In this document: in pieces, positions 38,199 to 46,011 of the stretch
Numbering within the stretch: the stretch's first letter is position 1
How the letters are laid out: every line of letters begins with the position of its first letter
Source of the DNA: Lactobacillus isalae
GTDB taxonomy: Bacteria > Bacillota > Bacilli > Lactobacillales > Lactobacillaceae
DNA: 64,000 nt
Assembly: GCF_947539375.1 (NCBI RefSeq)
Contig: NZ_OX443569.1
Coordinates: 806,001-870,000 of the forward strand
Reading direction: 5' to 3'
The notes under the pieces: generated by a model
What the model saw: only the letters and a program-made list of their open reading frames with translations
Databases searched by the model: none
What the model was told of the DNA's origin: nothing
Position numbers and translations under genes: made by a program

Positions 38199-39566
38199 TT
38201 AAGCAGTTGCTCTTGCACCGGCATGTTTACCTTCAGCTTGAGCTTTTTTATGAGCTTTCATTTCTTGTTTTTGGTTTGCCAAAACAAATGGTGCATACAA
38301 GAAAGTATCAAGAATTACTAAAACCAATGTTAATACAACGGGACTTAAGTGAAACGCACCCAAAATCCATGTACTTACAAAGATAGGTTCACTACCAGTA
38401 TTAAGGACAACTAATGGAACTACCCAACCAATCTTAGTGACAATATAAGCTATTACTGCATTGATAATTGGAACAAATACCCATGGAATAAACATAATTG
38501 GATTTAAAACGATTGGAAGACCGAATATAATTGGTTCGTTAATCCCAAAGCATCCAGGAATAAATGCTAATTTTGCCACTTCACGCTCCATAGATTTCTT
38601 TTTACAGAAAATTAAAATTGCAAGTAACAATCCAAAAGTAGCACCAGAACCACCAATCATGGCATAAACATTAGTCATGGTATTAGGAGCAATCATAATT
38701 CCTTTAAAACTTTGTGTTTTAGCATATTTCGCTACTTGCTCCAAGAAAAGTGGTAGCCAAAATCCTGAAATAATTCCCCAAACGATATTAAATCCATGCA
38801 ATCCAACAAACCATAAAAGCTGTTCAGCTAAAATAACGATAATAATAGCTGGTAATCCAGTACCTACAGAAAGTAAAGGCTTCATTAAAATTTGAGAAAT
38901 CATTTGTACTAATGAATTAAATCCTAATGCTTCAAGACCTAATCTTGCAACACCAAAGATAAGCAATACTTCAAGCATCGGAATCAAAGCAAAGAATGAG
39001 TCAAAAATATTTTGTGGCACGCTAGAAGGCATTTTAATTGCAAATTTCGATCTACTAAACCGAGAATATAGAAATACGGAAATCATGCCTACTAGTAAGG
39101 CTGTAAACATCCCCTCGTAACTGAAAAAACTTGTAGCAAATCCTTCAACTACTTTAGCTTTAGAATTATTAAAGTTAACATTATTTGGCACCATTACAAA
39201 ATACGTTGCAAAGGAAAGTAATGTTGCAATAAAGATATTCATGTTCTTATTTTTAGGATCTTTATGTAATTCCTTAGCATAAGAATAACCACTTGAAAAT
39301 AGAACTGTTATACCGATCATTCCTAACGTAGCGGTACCAATATAGCCACAAAGTTTATCTAATTCAACCAGCCAAAACCAAGTAATATGTTGATTATTAA
39401 TTAAATTATCTAGTTCTGTTTTAATTAAATTTGAAAATGACCCAATAACAGTAAACGGAATAATTCTGATAAAAGCATTCTTTAATGCTTGTAATACACT
39501 ATTGCCATTTACCCATTCTGAAATAGCAAGTAATCTTTGTTGGAGTTTATTCAGATCGAATTTCAT
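38199..39566 (-). CDS. PTS IIC permease, lactose/cellobiose family
   Basis: 455 residues, about ten membrane helices. NGNSVLQALKNAFIRIIPFTVIGSF at the N-terminus, then GLHGFNIVWGI and PGCFGINEPIIFGLPIVLNPIMFIPWVF (the conserved NEP substrate loop) mark a CelB-type IIC. There are no IIA or IIB domains in the protein or in this window, so it must borrow them. Placed first in an operon with two mannosidases, it probably imports a small mannose-containing glycan; that is inference. Confidence 0.9.
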   Translation of the reverse strand: MKFDLNKLQQRLLAISEWVNGNSVLQALKNAFIRIIPFTVIGSFSNLIKTELDNLINNQHITWFWLVELDKLCGYIGTATLGMIGITVLFSSGYSYAKELHKDPKNKNMNIFIATLLSFATYFVMVPNNVNFNNSKAKVVEGFATSFFSYEGMFTALLVGMISVFLYSRFSRSKFAIKMPSSVPQNIFDSFFALIPMLEVLLIFGVARLGLEALGFNSLVQMISQILMKPLLSVGTGLPAIIIVILAEQLLWFVGLHGFNIVWGIISGFWLPLFLEQVAKYAKTQSFKGIMIAPNTMTNVYAMIGGSGATFGLLLAILIFCKKKSMEREVAKLAFIPGCFGINEPIIFGLPIVLNPIMFIPWVFVPIINAVIAYIVTKIGWVVPLVVLNTGSEPIFVSTWILGAFHLSPVVLTLVLVILDTFLYAPFVLANQKQEMKAHKKAQAEGKHAGARATA

Positions 39567-39616
39567 CGTTCTTTCCTCACATTCTATGAATATATCTCCC
39601 TAAATATACCTTTTAT

Positions 39617-39630
39617 AGAAAGCGCTTTCT
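39617..39630 (-). promoter_or_regulatory. cre site (CcpA) in PTS-mannosidase leader
   Basis: AGAAAGCGCTTTCT is a perfect palindrome with the AAAGCGCTTTC core of catabolite-responsive elements. It lies 10 bases downstream of the -10, so CcpA binding would block the operon when glucose is present. Confidence 0.7.
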
Positions 39631-39639
39631 TCATTTTTA

Positions 39640-39668
39640 GTTATACACCCGTTTTATATAATTGACAA
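39640..39668 (-). promoter_or_regulatory. Promoter of PTS-GH38-GH125 operon
   Basis: TTGTCA (39663-39668) and TATAAC (39640-39645) on the minus strand with a 17-base spacer. Confidence 0.7.
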
Positions 39669-39678
39669 CGTATATCTC

Positions 39679-39700
39679 AAAATTTGTAAATACAAATTTT
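39679..39700. promoter_or_regulatory. Operator 1 for the GntR/UTRA regulator
   Basis: 22-bp palindrome with 10-bp arms (AAAATTTGTA, inverted) between divergent PTS and regulator promoters. Its 20-bp core AAATTTGTAAATACAAATTT shares 16 of 20 bases with the dyad at 42893-42918. It overlaps the regulator's -35 region, which suggests autoregulation. Confidence 0.7.
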
Positions 39701-39708
39701 AAGAATGG

Positions 39709-39714
39709 TATAAT
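39709..39714 (+). promoter_or_regulatory. -10 of the GntR regulator gene
   Basis: TATAAT, 35 bases before the regulator ATG. The matching -35 lies within operator 1. Confidence 0.6.
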
Positions 39715-39748
39715 AGACTTAGATTAAACATAGAAAGAACTGAGATAG

Positions 39749-40486
39749 ATGAGTTTATATCTAGATATATATAATGATATTAAGAGTAGTATTCTAACCA
39801 ATCATTATCGTGCTGGAAAACCTCTTCCCACTCAAGAAACTTTAATAAAAAAATATAATACTAGTCGAGTTACTTTAAAAAAAGCACTAGATAAACTTCA
39901 AGAAGAAGGACTAGTTTATAGTCATCAAGGATCTGGGACCTTTGTAAGACCACATTTATTTGACACTGATGATGAATTGCTCCCTTTAGATTTGCCAATT
40001 GGAACCACCTATACTCACCGTGATCAAAAAATAACCAGTAAAGTTTTATACTTTAATGCACGACTCCCAAACGAAGTTGAACAAAAGAAATTACATCTCT
40101 TTCCAGAAGAACCTGTATATGAAATTAAACGTATCAGATATATTAATGATAAATTCCATAGCTATGAACACACTATAATGCCTACTAAGATAGCCGTTAT
40201 AGATAAAGATGTCTTAAATCAGTCAATTTATGGATATTTAGGATCTAAAAATATCTTTTTAACTGATGCAAGAAGAATTATTTATGCAGAAAGCACAACT
40301 CAAGAGTTGGCTAAACTTTTAGAAATTAAAGTCAATACACCCTTACTAGTTATTGAACAAGTTGCTTTTAATCAAAATGGAATTCCTTTTGAATATTCCA
40401 AGTCCCGTTTTATTGGAAATCACTCTCATTTTTCTATTGATATTCATCGTGATATGAATGATATTTTAAATTATTCTCAAAAATAA
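39749..40486 (+). CDS. GntR-family regulator with UTRA domain
   Basis: 245 residues. Residues 1-70 are the GntR winged helix (YLDIYNDIKSSILTNHYRAGKPLPTQETLIKKYNTSRVTLKKALDKLQEEGLVYSHQGSGTFV). Residues 95-240 are a UTRA effector domain (KRIRYINDKFHSYEHTIMP, LLVIEQVAFNQNGIPFEYSKSRF), which usually senses a sugar or sugar phosphate. It is divergent from the PTS operon and converging with the GH3 gene. Both of those carry the same dyad, so it probably controls all three. Confidence 0.9.
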   Translation: MSLYLDIYNDIKSSILTNHYRAGKPLPTQETLIKKYNTSRVTLKKALDKLQEEGLVYSHQGSGTFVRPHLFDTDDELLPLDLPIGTTYTHRDQKITSKVLYFNARLPNEVEQKKLHLFPEEPVYEIKRIRYINDKFHSYEHTIMPTKIAVIDKDVLNQSIYGYLGSKNIFLTDARRIIYAESTTQELAKLLEIKVNTPLLVIEQVAFNQNGIPFEYSKSRFIGNHSHFSIDIHRDMNDILNYSQK

Positions 40487-40489
40487 AAA

Positions 40490-40551
40490 GCGATAAGTCT
40501 TAATTGTGAAGCTCATATCTACACTTCGCAATTGGATTTATCGTCTTTTTT
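40490..40551. terminator. Bidirectional terminator between regulator and GH3 genes
   Basis: Long imperfect hairpin (AAAAGCGATAA...AATTG-GAAG with CTTC-CAATT...TATCG-CTTTT) between converging genes, A-rich on one side and T-rich on the other. Confidence 0.65.
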
Positions 40552-42838
40552 ATATATTTATAATTTTAGATATATTTCCTACCTGAAATTTAACCTGATT
40601 AGCTCTAACTTTCTTCATTTGATAATCATAGATGCTGAGACTAGTTTTAGATATTTTAAATACAATCACTTTAGATTGTCTCGGTGGGATAGAAGTCCGC
40701 TTAAAGCCTTTTAGCAACTTATATCTTGGTAATACGTTTCCTCCAAACAGAGTAGCAAATAATAAAATTGATGTTTTAATTAAATACTGACCTGTATTTT
40801 CTACCTCTATTTTTATTTTAATTAGGTCCTCAATGTTTGAAATTTTTAAATTCTTGTATTTTAAAGTAGAGTAAGATAAGCCAAATCCAAATGGATACAA
40901 TGGTAATCCAGGCTCATCTACATAATTATACTGTTTAGAGTTTTTTCGCTGATAATAATAAACTGGTAATTGCTGACTATTTCTTGGATATGAAATAGTC
41001 AAACGTCCTGAAGGAATTGCATCTCCTTTTAATAAATTCGCTATAATTTCTCCACCTTCTTGACCAGGATACCAACCAATTAAGACAGCCCTTGATTTTT
41101 TAGTTGCATTTCTAATATCATATGGTCTTCCTTGAATCAAAATAGAAACAATATTCTTATTCACTTCATGCAGCGCATTTAATAATTTATCTTGATTACC
41201 ACCTAATGACAGATCAGCTAAATCCAAATTCTCACCTGTATCCATATTTTTATCAGATGACTTAACTGCCCCGTTGTCTAAAAAATCCGCCCCGAAATTT
41301 CTTGTACTCGATCCACCAAGAACCAAGATAATTATGTCACTTTCTTTAGCTAACTTAATGGCTTGGTCGAAATTAGATATATCATTAATACTTCGTACCT
41401 CACACCCCTGACAATACCTAACTTGTGACTCTTTAAACTGGTATTTAATTGAATTATATATAGTCTTCTTTTGAAAAAATTTGTTTTGTGGCGAAGTATA
41501 ATCTCCTAACATATTATAAAAATGATCAGCATTTGGACCAATTACTGCAATTTTTTGATGGACTTTATCATTTAAAGGTAAAAAGCTATCATTTTTAACC
41601 AAAGTAATACTTTCTTCAGCTAACCTTTTATTAATATTTTTTGATTTTTCCTGTATTTTATGTAATTTTTCTTTGGGATCAGTAATATAGGGATGATCAA
41701 AAAGACCAAGAAGGAATTTAATCTGTAATACATGTCGAACAGCTTGATCTAAATCAAATTCAGAAATGACTTTCTTTTTTATTCCCTCTTCCACTTTAGT
41801 ATATGTATCATCCCATAAACTTAGATCGACTCCAGCTTTTAAGGCTAAACTTGCTGCATAATTTGGATCAGAAATTGCATCACTTAAGCGATCTAAAGCT
41901 AGACCATCTGCCATAATTATTCCCTTAAATTTATATTTTTCTCTCAATATATTCTTCAATAGACGTTGATTTATGTGACATGGCACTCCATTGATATCAT
42001 TATAAGCAGCCATAATACCAATTGCATTTGCACAAGATTTAAGAAGTGAATAATATATTTCTTTAAAATCTCGTTCTCCAATAACTACCGTCCCAGAGTT
42101 GTGCCCACCTTGGGCCTCTCCTTGAGCTATGCAGTGTTTTAAAACAACCCCTATACGCTTATGATTCGGATTAGCTTGTGCAACTGTTTTTAGTGTAAAA
42201 TCTCCCATTTCATTTATTAAGCCATTTTGAAATCCATCAACCGTAGCTGTAGTCATTTCACTAGTCAAATACGGGTCTTCTCCGAAACACTCTTCAGTTC
42301 TTCCCCAACGAGGATCCTTAGCTAGATCTAAAGTAGAAACTAATGCAAGATTCACACCTTTACATGCTAATTCTTCAGCTATTAAATGCGAGCTACTTCT
42401 AATTAATCGTGTATCAAAAGAATTTCCTTTACCAATATTAGTAGGATAAGAGATCGAATCTAAGCCTTGATGACCATGTGGGCACTCTTCTACTAATAAA
42501 GCCGGAATATGCAATCTAGAGTTTTCAATTACAGTCTTTTGAATTTTATTAGCAACCTTCCAAGCATCTTGAGGTAAAACACCATTTTCATAATTAATTT
42601 GCGACCAAGGATCTGCTCTAAATACACCATAAAGTGCACCAATACCTCCGCCCCATTTAATATGATCAATAAAGTCTTTTTTTATTTTAATCGCTTTACT
42701 TTGATGATCAAATGAGTAAGTTTTCCAACCATAAAGGTGTTGGTTAATTTGACCTACTTTTTCTTTAATCGTCATTCGTTTTAATAAATCTTCTACTCGC
42801 TCTCTGATAGTCAAATCTTTGTTTTGGTATGGTAGCAT
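40550..42838 (-). CDS. GH3 family beta-glycosidase
   Basis: 762 residues, no signal peptide. N-terminal TIM barrel with PALLVEECPHGHQGL, DPRWGRTEECFGEDPYL, KH (234-235) and the nucleophile Asp311 in KGIIMADGLALDRL. The second domain begins at about 400 (SITLVKNDSFLPLND...AVIGPNAD). A C-terminal fibronectin-III-like domain follows SYPRNSQQLPVYYYQRKNSKQY...PLYPFGFGLSYS. GH3 enzymes usually release terminal glucose, xylose or GlcNAc. The link with the mannosidases through the same operator suggests a role on the same glycan, but the linkage is unknown. ATG behind GAGGTGAT. Confidence 0.9.
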   Translation of the reverse strand: MLPYQNKDLTIRERVEDLLKRMTIKEKVGQINQHLYGWKTYSFDHQSKAIKIKKDFIDHIKWGGGIGALYGVFRADPWSQINYENGVLPQDAWKVANKIQKTVIENSRLHIPALLVEECPHGHQGLDSISYPTNIGKGNSFDTRLIRSSSHLIAEELACKGVNLALVSTLDLAKDPRWGRTEECFGEDPYLTSEMTTATVDGFQNGLINEMGDFTLKTVAQANPNHKRIGVVLKHCIAQGEAQGGHNSGTVVIGERDFKEIYYSLLKSCANAIGIMAAYNDINGVPCHINQRLLKNILREKYKFKGIIMADGLALDRLSDAISDPNYAASLALKAGVDLSLWDDTYTKVEEGIKKKVISEFDLDQAVRHVLQIKFLLGLFDHPYITDPKEKLHKIQEKSKNINKRLAEESITLVKNDSFLPLNDKVHQKIAVIGPNADHFYNMLGDYTSPQNKFFQKKTIYNSIKYQFKESQVRYCQGCEVRSINDISNFDQAIKLAKESDIIILVLGGSSTRNFGADFLDNGAVKSSDKNMDTGENLDLADLSLGGNQDKLLNALHEVNKNIVSILIQGRPYDIRNATKKSRAVLIGWYPGQEGGEIIANLLKGDAIPSGRLTISYPRNSQQLPVYYYQRKNSKQYNYVDEPGLPLYPFGFGLSYSTLKYKNLKISNIEDLIKIKIEVENTGQYLIKTSILLFATLFGGNVLPRYKLLKGFKRTSIPPRQSKVIVFKISKTSLSIYDYQMKKVRANQVKFQVGNISKIINI

Positions 42839-42856
42839 ATTATCACCTCTACAGTC

Positions 42857-42884
42857 ATTTTAGACCCGTTTTTATAATTGTAAA
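42857..42884 (-). promoter_or_regulatory. Promoter of GH3 gene
   Basis: TTTACA (42879-42884) and TAAAAT (42857-42862) on the minus strand, 16-base spacer. Operator 2 lies 8 bases upstream of the -35. Confidence 0.55.
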
Positions 42885-42892
42885 CATATTTT

Positions 42893-42918
42893 ATGAAATT
42901 TGACTATACAAATTTCAT
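42893..42918. promoter_or_regulatory. Operator 2 for the GntR/UTRA regulator
   Basis: Perfect 10-bp arms (ATGAAATTTG and CAAATTTCAT) around ACTATA. The core AAATTTGACTATACAAATTT matches operator 1 at 16 of 20 positions. The spacing to the GH3 -35 (8 bases) is like that of operator 1 to the PTS -35 (10 bases), suggesting the same mode of control. Confidence 0.7.
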
Positions 42919-42922
42919 AAAA

Positions 42923-42954
42923 CAAAAAAAACGCTACTCTAGTAGCGTTTTTTA
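42923..42954 (-). terminator. Terminator after fumarate-reductase-like gene
   Basis: AAAACGCTAC pairs perfectly with GTAGCGTTTT around TCTA, with eight T on the minus strand. Confidence 0.85.
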
Positions 42955-42990
42955 TACGACAAATACTATAAGAATTAGTACTCCTTATGC

Positions 42991-44802
42991 TTATTCCTTC
43001 ACATTCTTCAAAGCCTTGCGGACGGCTTCGCTGATTGCGCGACTTGTAGCAGATGCACCCGAAACTGCATCAACATCTGGAGTGTTTTCTTTAACAATCC
43101 GCTCTGGAATGACCTTTAGTGCTCGCTTGCCGACATCTTCACTTTCGTGATTTTGTACAACTTCGACATTCTTAATTCCATTGTCATAGGTGACACGCAC
43201 AACAAGCTTGCCACCAATACCGGCATTAGATTCGCCCAAATATTGGTCCTTATCAAGCTTAATATCCTTAATCTTATCACCGTCAGCTAATTCGTTAATT
43301 CCGTTATACTTATCAGAAGCTTCAGCCGTAACCTCATCAGTAACGTTAGCTGCTTGCTCGCCTGCAATCTTACCAAAAATCAAACACTCAGCTAAATTGC
43401 CACCGCCTTGATACTGATTTGCGTTAATACCACCTAATTCACCAGCACCATACAAGTGCGGAATTGGATTGTTATTAACATCCAGAATTTCAGCTTTAGT
43501 ATTTCTTTCTGGTCCTCCCTGCGTATTCAAAACATTGTAAGCCATCTTAATTGCATAAAATGGACCATCTTCCGCAAATTTAGCCATTGACTTAATATCT
43601 CGACCAAATTGATCATCATGACCATTTTCTACAAAACGGTTAAACATCTCGACTTGTTCCTTTAAGCCGTTTGCATCAACGCCTGTATTTTTAGCCAGCT
43701 CTTCAAGCGTATCAGCCTTAATCAATTTTTCATTGAACTTATCGTATGGAATCTGCCCTGCTTCAATAGTTTCATATTGTTTTTGATCAAAAATAATATA
43801 TGGCTTCTCATGACTGCGTGGAACGCGCCAAATACCGTGATCGAAAATGTGTCCATGACGGTTGGGACCAGCTTCGTTAAAGTAGCGCTTACCATCATCT
43901 ACTACCATCAATACGCTACCGTGGTTAAGCTCAGGCCAACTGAGAACTAGCTTAGATCTCTCGCCTTCTGGTGTATCAAATGATAAACCATGCAGTAAAC
44001 CAAGCGACTCGTAATTATACATATGCCACATCTTAGCGCCGACTTCTTGTGCCATCGAAATACCATCACCCTTGTTGTAAATAGTACCTAATGGAGCAAG
44101 TTTAGGAGCAGCCAAGTAGTTTTGTATCATTTCCTTGTTATTTTCAAAACCACCTGTTGTCAAAATAACGCCTCGTCTAGCTAGGACATTGATCTTTTGA
44201 CCTAATTTTTCAATCTGAACACCCTTGATCACTTTAGAAACTGGATCTTGAATCAAATGACTAGCACGTGCCTCATACCAGACATCAATCTTATCTTTAC
44301 GATCTAGAATTTTTTGTCTTAAAAGTTTCCAAAGAGCTGCATCAAACCATCCATTATGAACCAATGTATAGTCATGTGCTTCATGTCCCTTTAGTTCAGG
44401 ATATTCTTGAGCAACTTCAGCCCGATATTCCTTTGGTATCTTACTAAAGTCATTAATAAAACTAACTGGTTCAACGCCTAAGTACTTCTTCACATATTCC
44501 CGCATGTTACACATTCCGCGTACATAGGTTTCAACCATATCTTCTGGCAAATCCATCGGATGCGTTAAGCCATGATAGTATTCCTTTAACTTGTCATAAT
44601 CGGTCCCGGTGCCAAGAAGCTGGGCAGAATATCTAGTGTTGCCGCCTTCATGACCATAAGGAGCAACATCAACAATTAATACTTTAGCGCCATTATCAGC
44701 TGCGAATCTTGCAGCAGTTGCGCCTGCTCCACCAAAACCTAAAACAACAACATCATAATTTGCTTTCCAGTCAATAACTGGAGACTTTGTTTCTTGTTCC
44801 AT
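42991..44802 (-). CDS. Flavocytochrome-type FAD/FMN fumarate reductase-like oxidoreductase
   Basis: 603 residues. The FAD_binding_2 domain starts at DVVVLGFGGAGATAARFAADNGA (17-39), with GGFENNKEM, HGHIFDHG and YQGGGNLAECLIFGKIAGEQA. C-terminal FMN_bind domain (about 525-603) with the ApbE flavinylation motif D578-AVSGAS584, so FMN is probably attached covalently to Ser584. No signal peptide and no haem motif, so it is a cytosolic soluble reductase. Substrate could be fumarate, urocanate or a related enoate; not decidable. ApbE must be encoded elsewhere. Monocistronic, with a cre site at its promoter. Confidence 0.85.
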   Translation of the reverse strand: MEQETKSPVIDWKANYDVVVLGFGGAGATAARFAADNGAKVLIVDVAPYGHEGGNTRYSAQLLGTGTDYDKLKEYYHGLTHPMDLPEDMVETYVRGMCNMREYVKKYLGVEPVSFINDFSKIPKEYRAEVAQEYPELKGHEAHDYTLVHNGWFDAALWKLLRQKILDRKDKIDVWYEARASHLIQDPVSKVIKGVQIEKLGQKINVLARRGVILTTGGFENNKEMIQNYLAAPKLAPLGTIYNKGDGISMAQEVGAKMWHMYNYESLGLLHGLSFDTPEGERSKLVLSWPELNHGSVLMVVDDGKRYFNEAGPNRHGHIFDHGIWRVPRSHEKPYIIFDQKQYETIEAGQIPYDKFNEKLIKADTLEELAKNTGVDANGLKEQVEMFNRFVENGHDDQFGRDIKSMAKFAEDGPFYAIKMAYNVLNTQGGPERNTKAEILDVNNNPIPHLYGAGELGGINANQYQGGGNLAECLIFGKIAGEQAANVTDEVTAEASDKYNGINELADGDKIKDIKLDKDQYLGESNAGIGGKLVVRVTYDNGIKNVEVVQNHESEDVGKRALKVIPERIVKENTPDVDAVSGASATSRAISEAVRKALKNVKE

Positions 44803-44822
44803 ATCTATTCCCTCGTCTTTTT

Positions 44823-44836
44823 TGTTATCGCTTACA
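44823..44836 (-). promoter_or_regulatory. cre site upstream of fumarate-reductase-like gene
   Basis: On the minus strand TGTAAGCGATAACA fits the Bacillus-type consensus TGTAANCGNTNNCA at every fixed position. It lies a few bases downstream of a TATAAT -10 (about 44843), so CcpA would act as a roadblock. Confidence 0.7.
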
Positions 44837-44916
44837 AGAGATATTATAAGCGTTGACTAAAGCTTTGTATAATAATTAGCTATGTGGTGGGGATAGTTGT
44901 TATTTAATTTTAAAGT

Positions 44917-46011
44917 TTATGCAAAATAATTAAAATAAATAGTTTCTAAGTCAGGCGATAACTTATTTTCTCTAAATGCTTGTATCAATTTGCGTTTTAT
45001 TTTATTTTTAATATCTTTATCTGAAGAAACACTTTCTAAAATATTTACTTCGAACTCTTTCAACCAATCTAATTTAAACTTATTATAATCAAAATTCTGA
45101 TAATTAATTAACCACTGATCTGCGGGCATACCATATCTCTTAATAACATCTCTCACATCTTCACTCGTATATTTACTTCTTACAACACATAATCTTGTTA
45201 AGAGATGCGTTAGTTCTTTTACTTTATTTGGTAGCTCTTTTACTTGAAAAGCCGAAATGTCTTTACTTCGCAAATAATTGATTAAACTATTTTTTTCTTC
45301 TTCATCTAAGTTAATAATATTAAAGATAGCAAGATACAATTTTATCCTAAATCTATCATAGTCATTGTTAAATTCTTTATCTTTAAAATAATTTTTTATC
45401 TTATTTCTAACGCTATTATTAGCCAACCCATATAGAGAAATTATTACCTCATCCATATTATTTTTTATAGCTTGTTCAACTAGTGATATATTATCAAATG
45501 ACTCATCAATGCTTTTCAAATATTCATTTAAGAAGCAGACTCTCTCTGAAGCCATTGCTAACTTATTTTCAATAATCAAATTTATATTTTTGATTATTAT
45601 CTTTTTTAACTTCTCTTTGTTTTGATTATTAATTAATTTTTGGCGTTTAATATTGATCAAAAACTGGCTAATGAGATTTTGATTAGTGACAACATAAGAA
45701 TATATCAAGTAATCATCAATAGAATTCAATATTTTATTAGCTATTTTAGTATTTAGTTTTAAAAAACCACATAAAGCTATTAATTTCCAATATAAATCAT
45801 TTCTTATATCATCTTTATAATGTGCCTCGATGATATTAGGAATAATCGTTTCCAAATAATCGATGCCCTTTTCGTTTAGATTAATGAATGGTTGATATTG
45901 ATACTTATCAAATAGTTCATATATACTTTTGGAGCTTGAAGAATATTTAATTATTAAAAACAAATCAAAAGCATCTAAATATTCTTTTTTTATATTACCC
46001 GTATGAATCAA
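44917..46011 (-). CDS. C-terminal part of split DSR2-like protein
   Basis: 364 codons from TTG 46011, mainly helical, AT-rich coding. The frame is open further upstream through KKDTFDPL, joining the SIR2 ORF at the A7 tract (46027-46033). The C-terminus NFDYNKFKLDWLKEFEVNIL...IYFNYF resembles the end of Bacillus DSR2 as I remember it (NFDYKKFIPSWLKNYNDKLL...MNYF). In DSR2 the C-terminal region senses phage tail-tube protein. No ribosome site precedes the TTG, but the 4-base overlap with the SIR2 stop would allow coupled restart. It may be made separately, by frameshift, or not at all. Confidence 0.65.
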   Translation of the reverse strand: MIHTGNIKKEYLDAFDLFLIIKYSSSSKSIYELFDKYQYQPFINLNEKGIDYLETIIPNIIEAHYKDDIRNDLYWKLIALCGFLKLNTKIANKILNSIDDYLIYSYVVTNQNLISQFLINIKRQKLINNQNKEKLKKIIIKNINLIIENKLAMASERVCFLNEYLKSIDESFDNISLVEQAIKNNMDEVIISLYGLANNSVRNKIKNYFKDKEFNNDYDRFRIKLYLAIFNIINLDEEEKNSLINYLRSKDISAFQVKELPNKVKELTHLLTRLCVVRSKYTSEDVRDVIKRYGMPADQWLINYQNFDYNKFKLDWLKEFEVNILESVSSDKDIKNKIKRKLIQAFRENKLSPDLETIYFNYFA

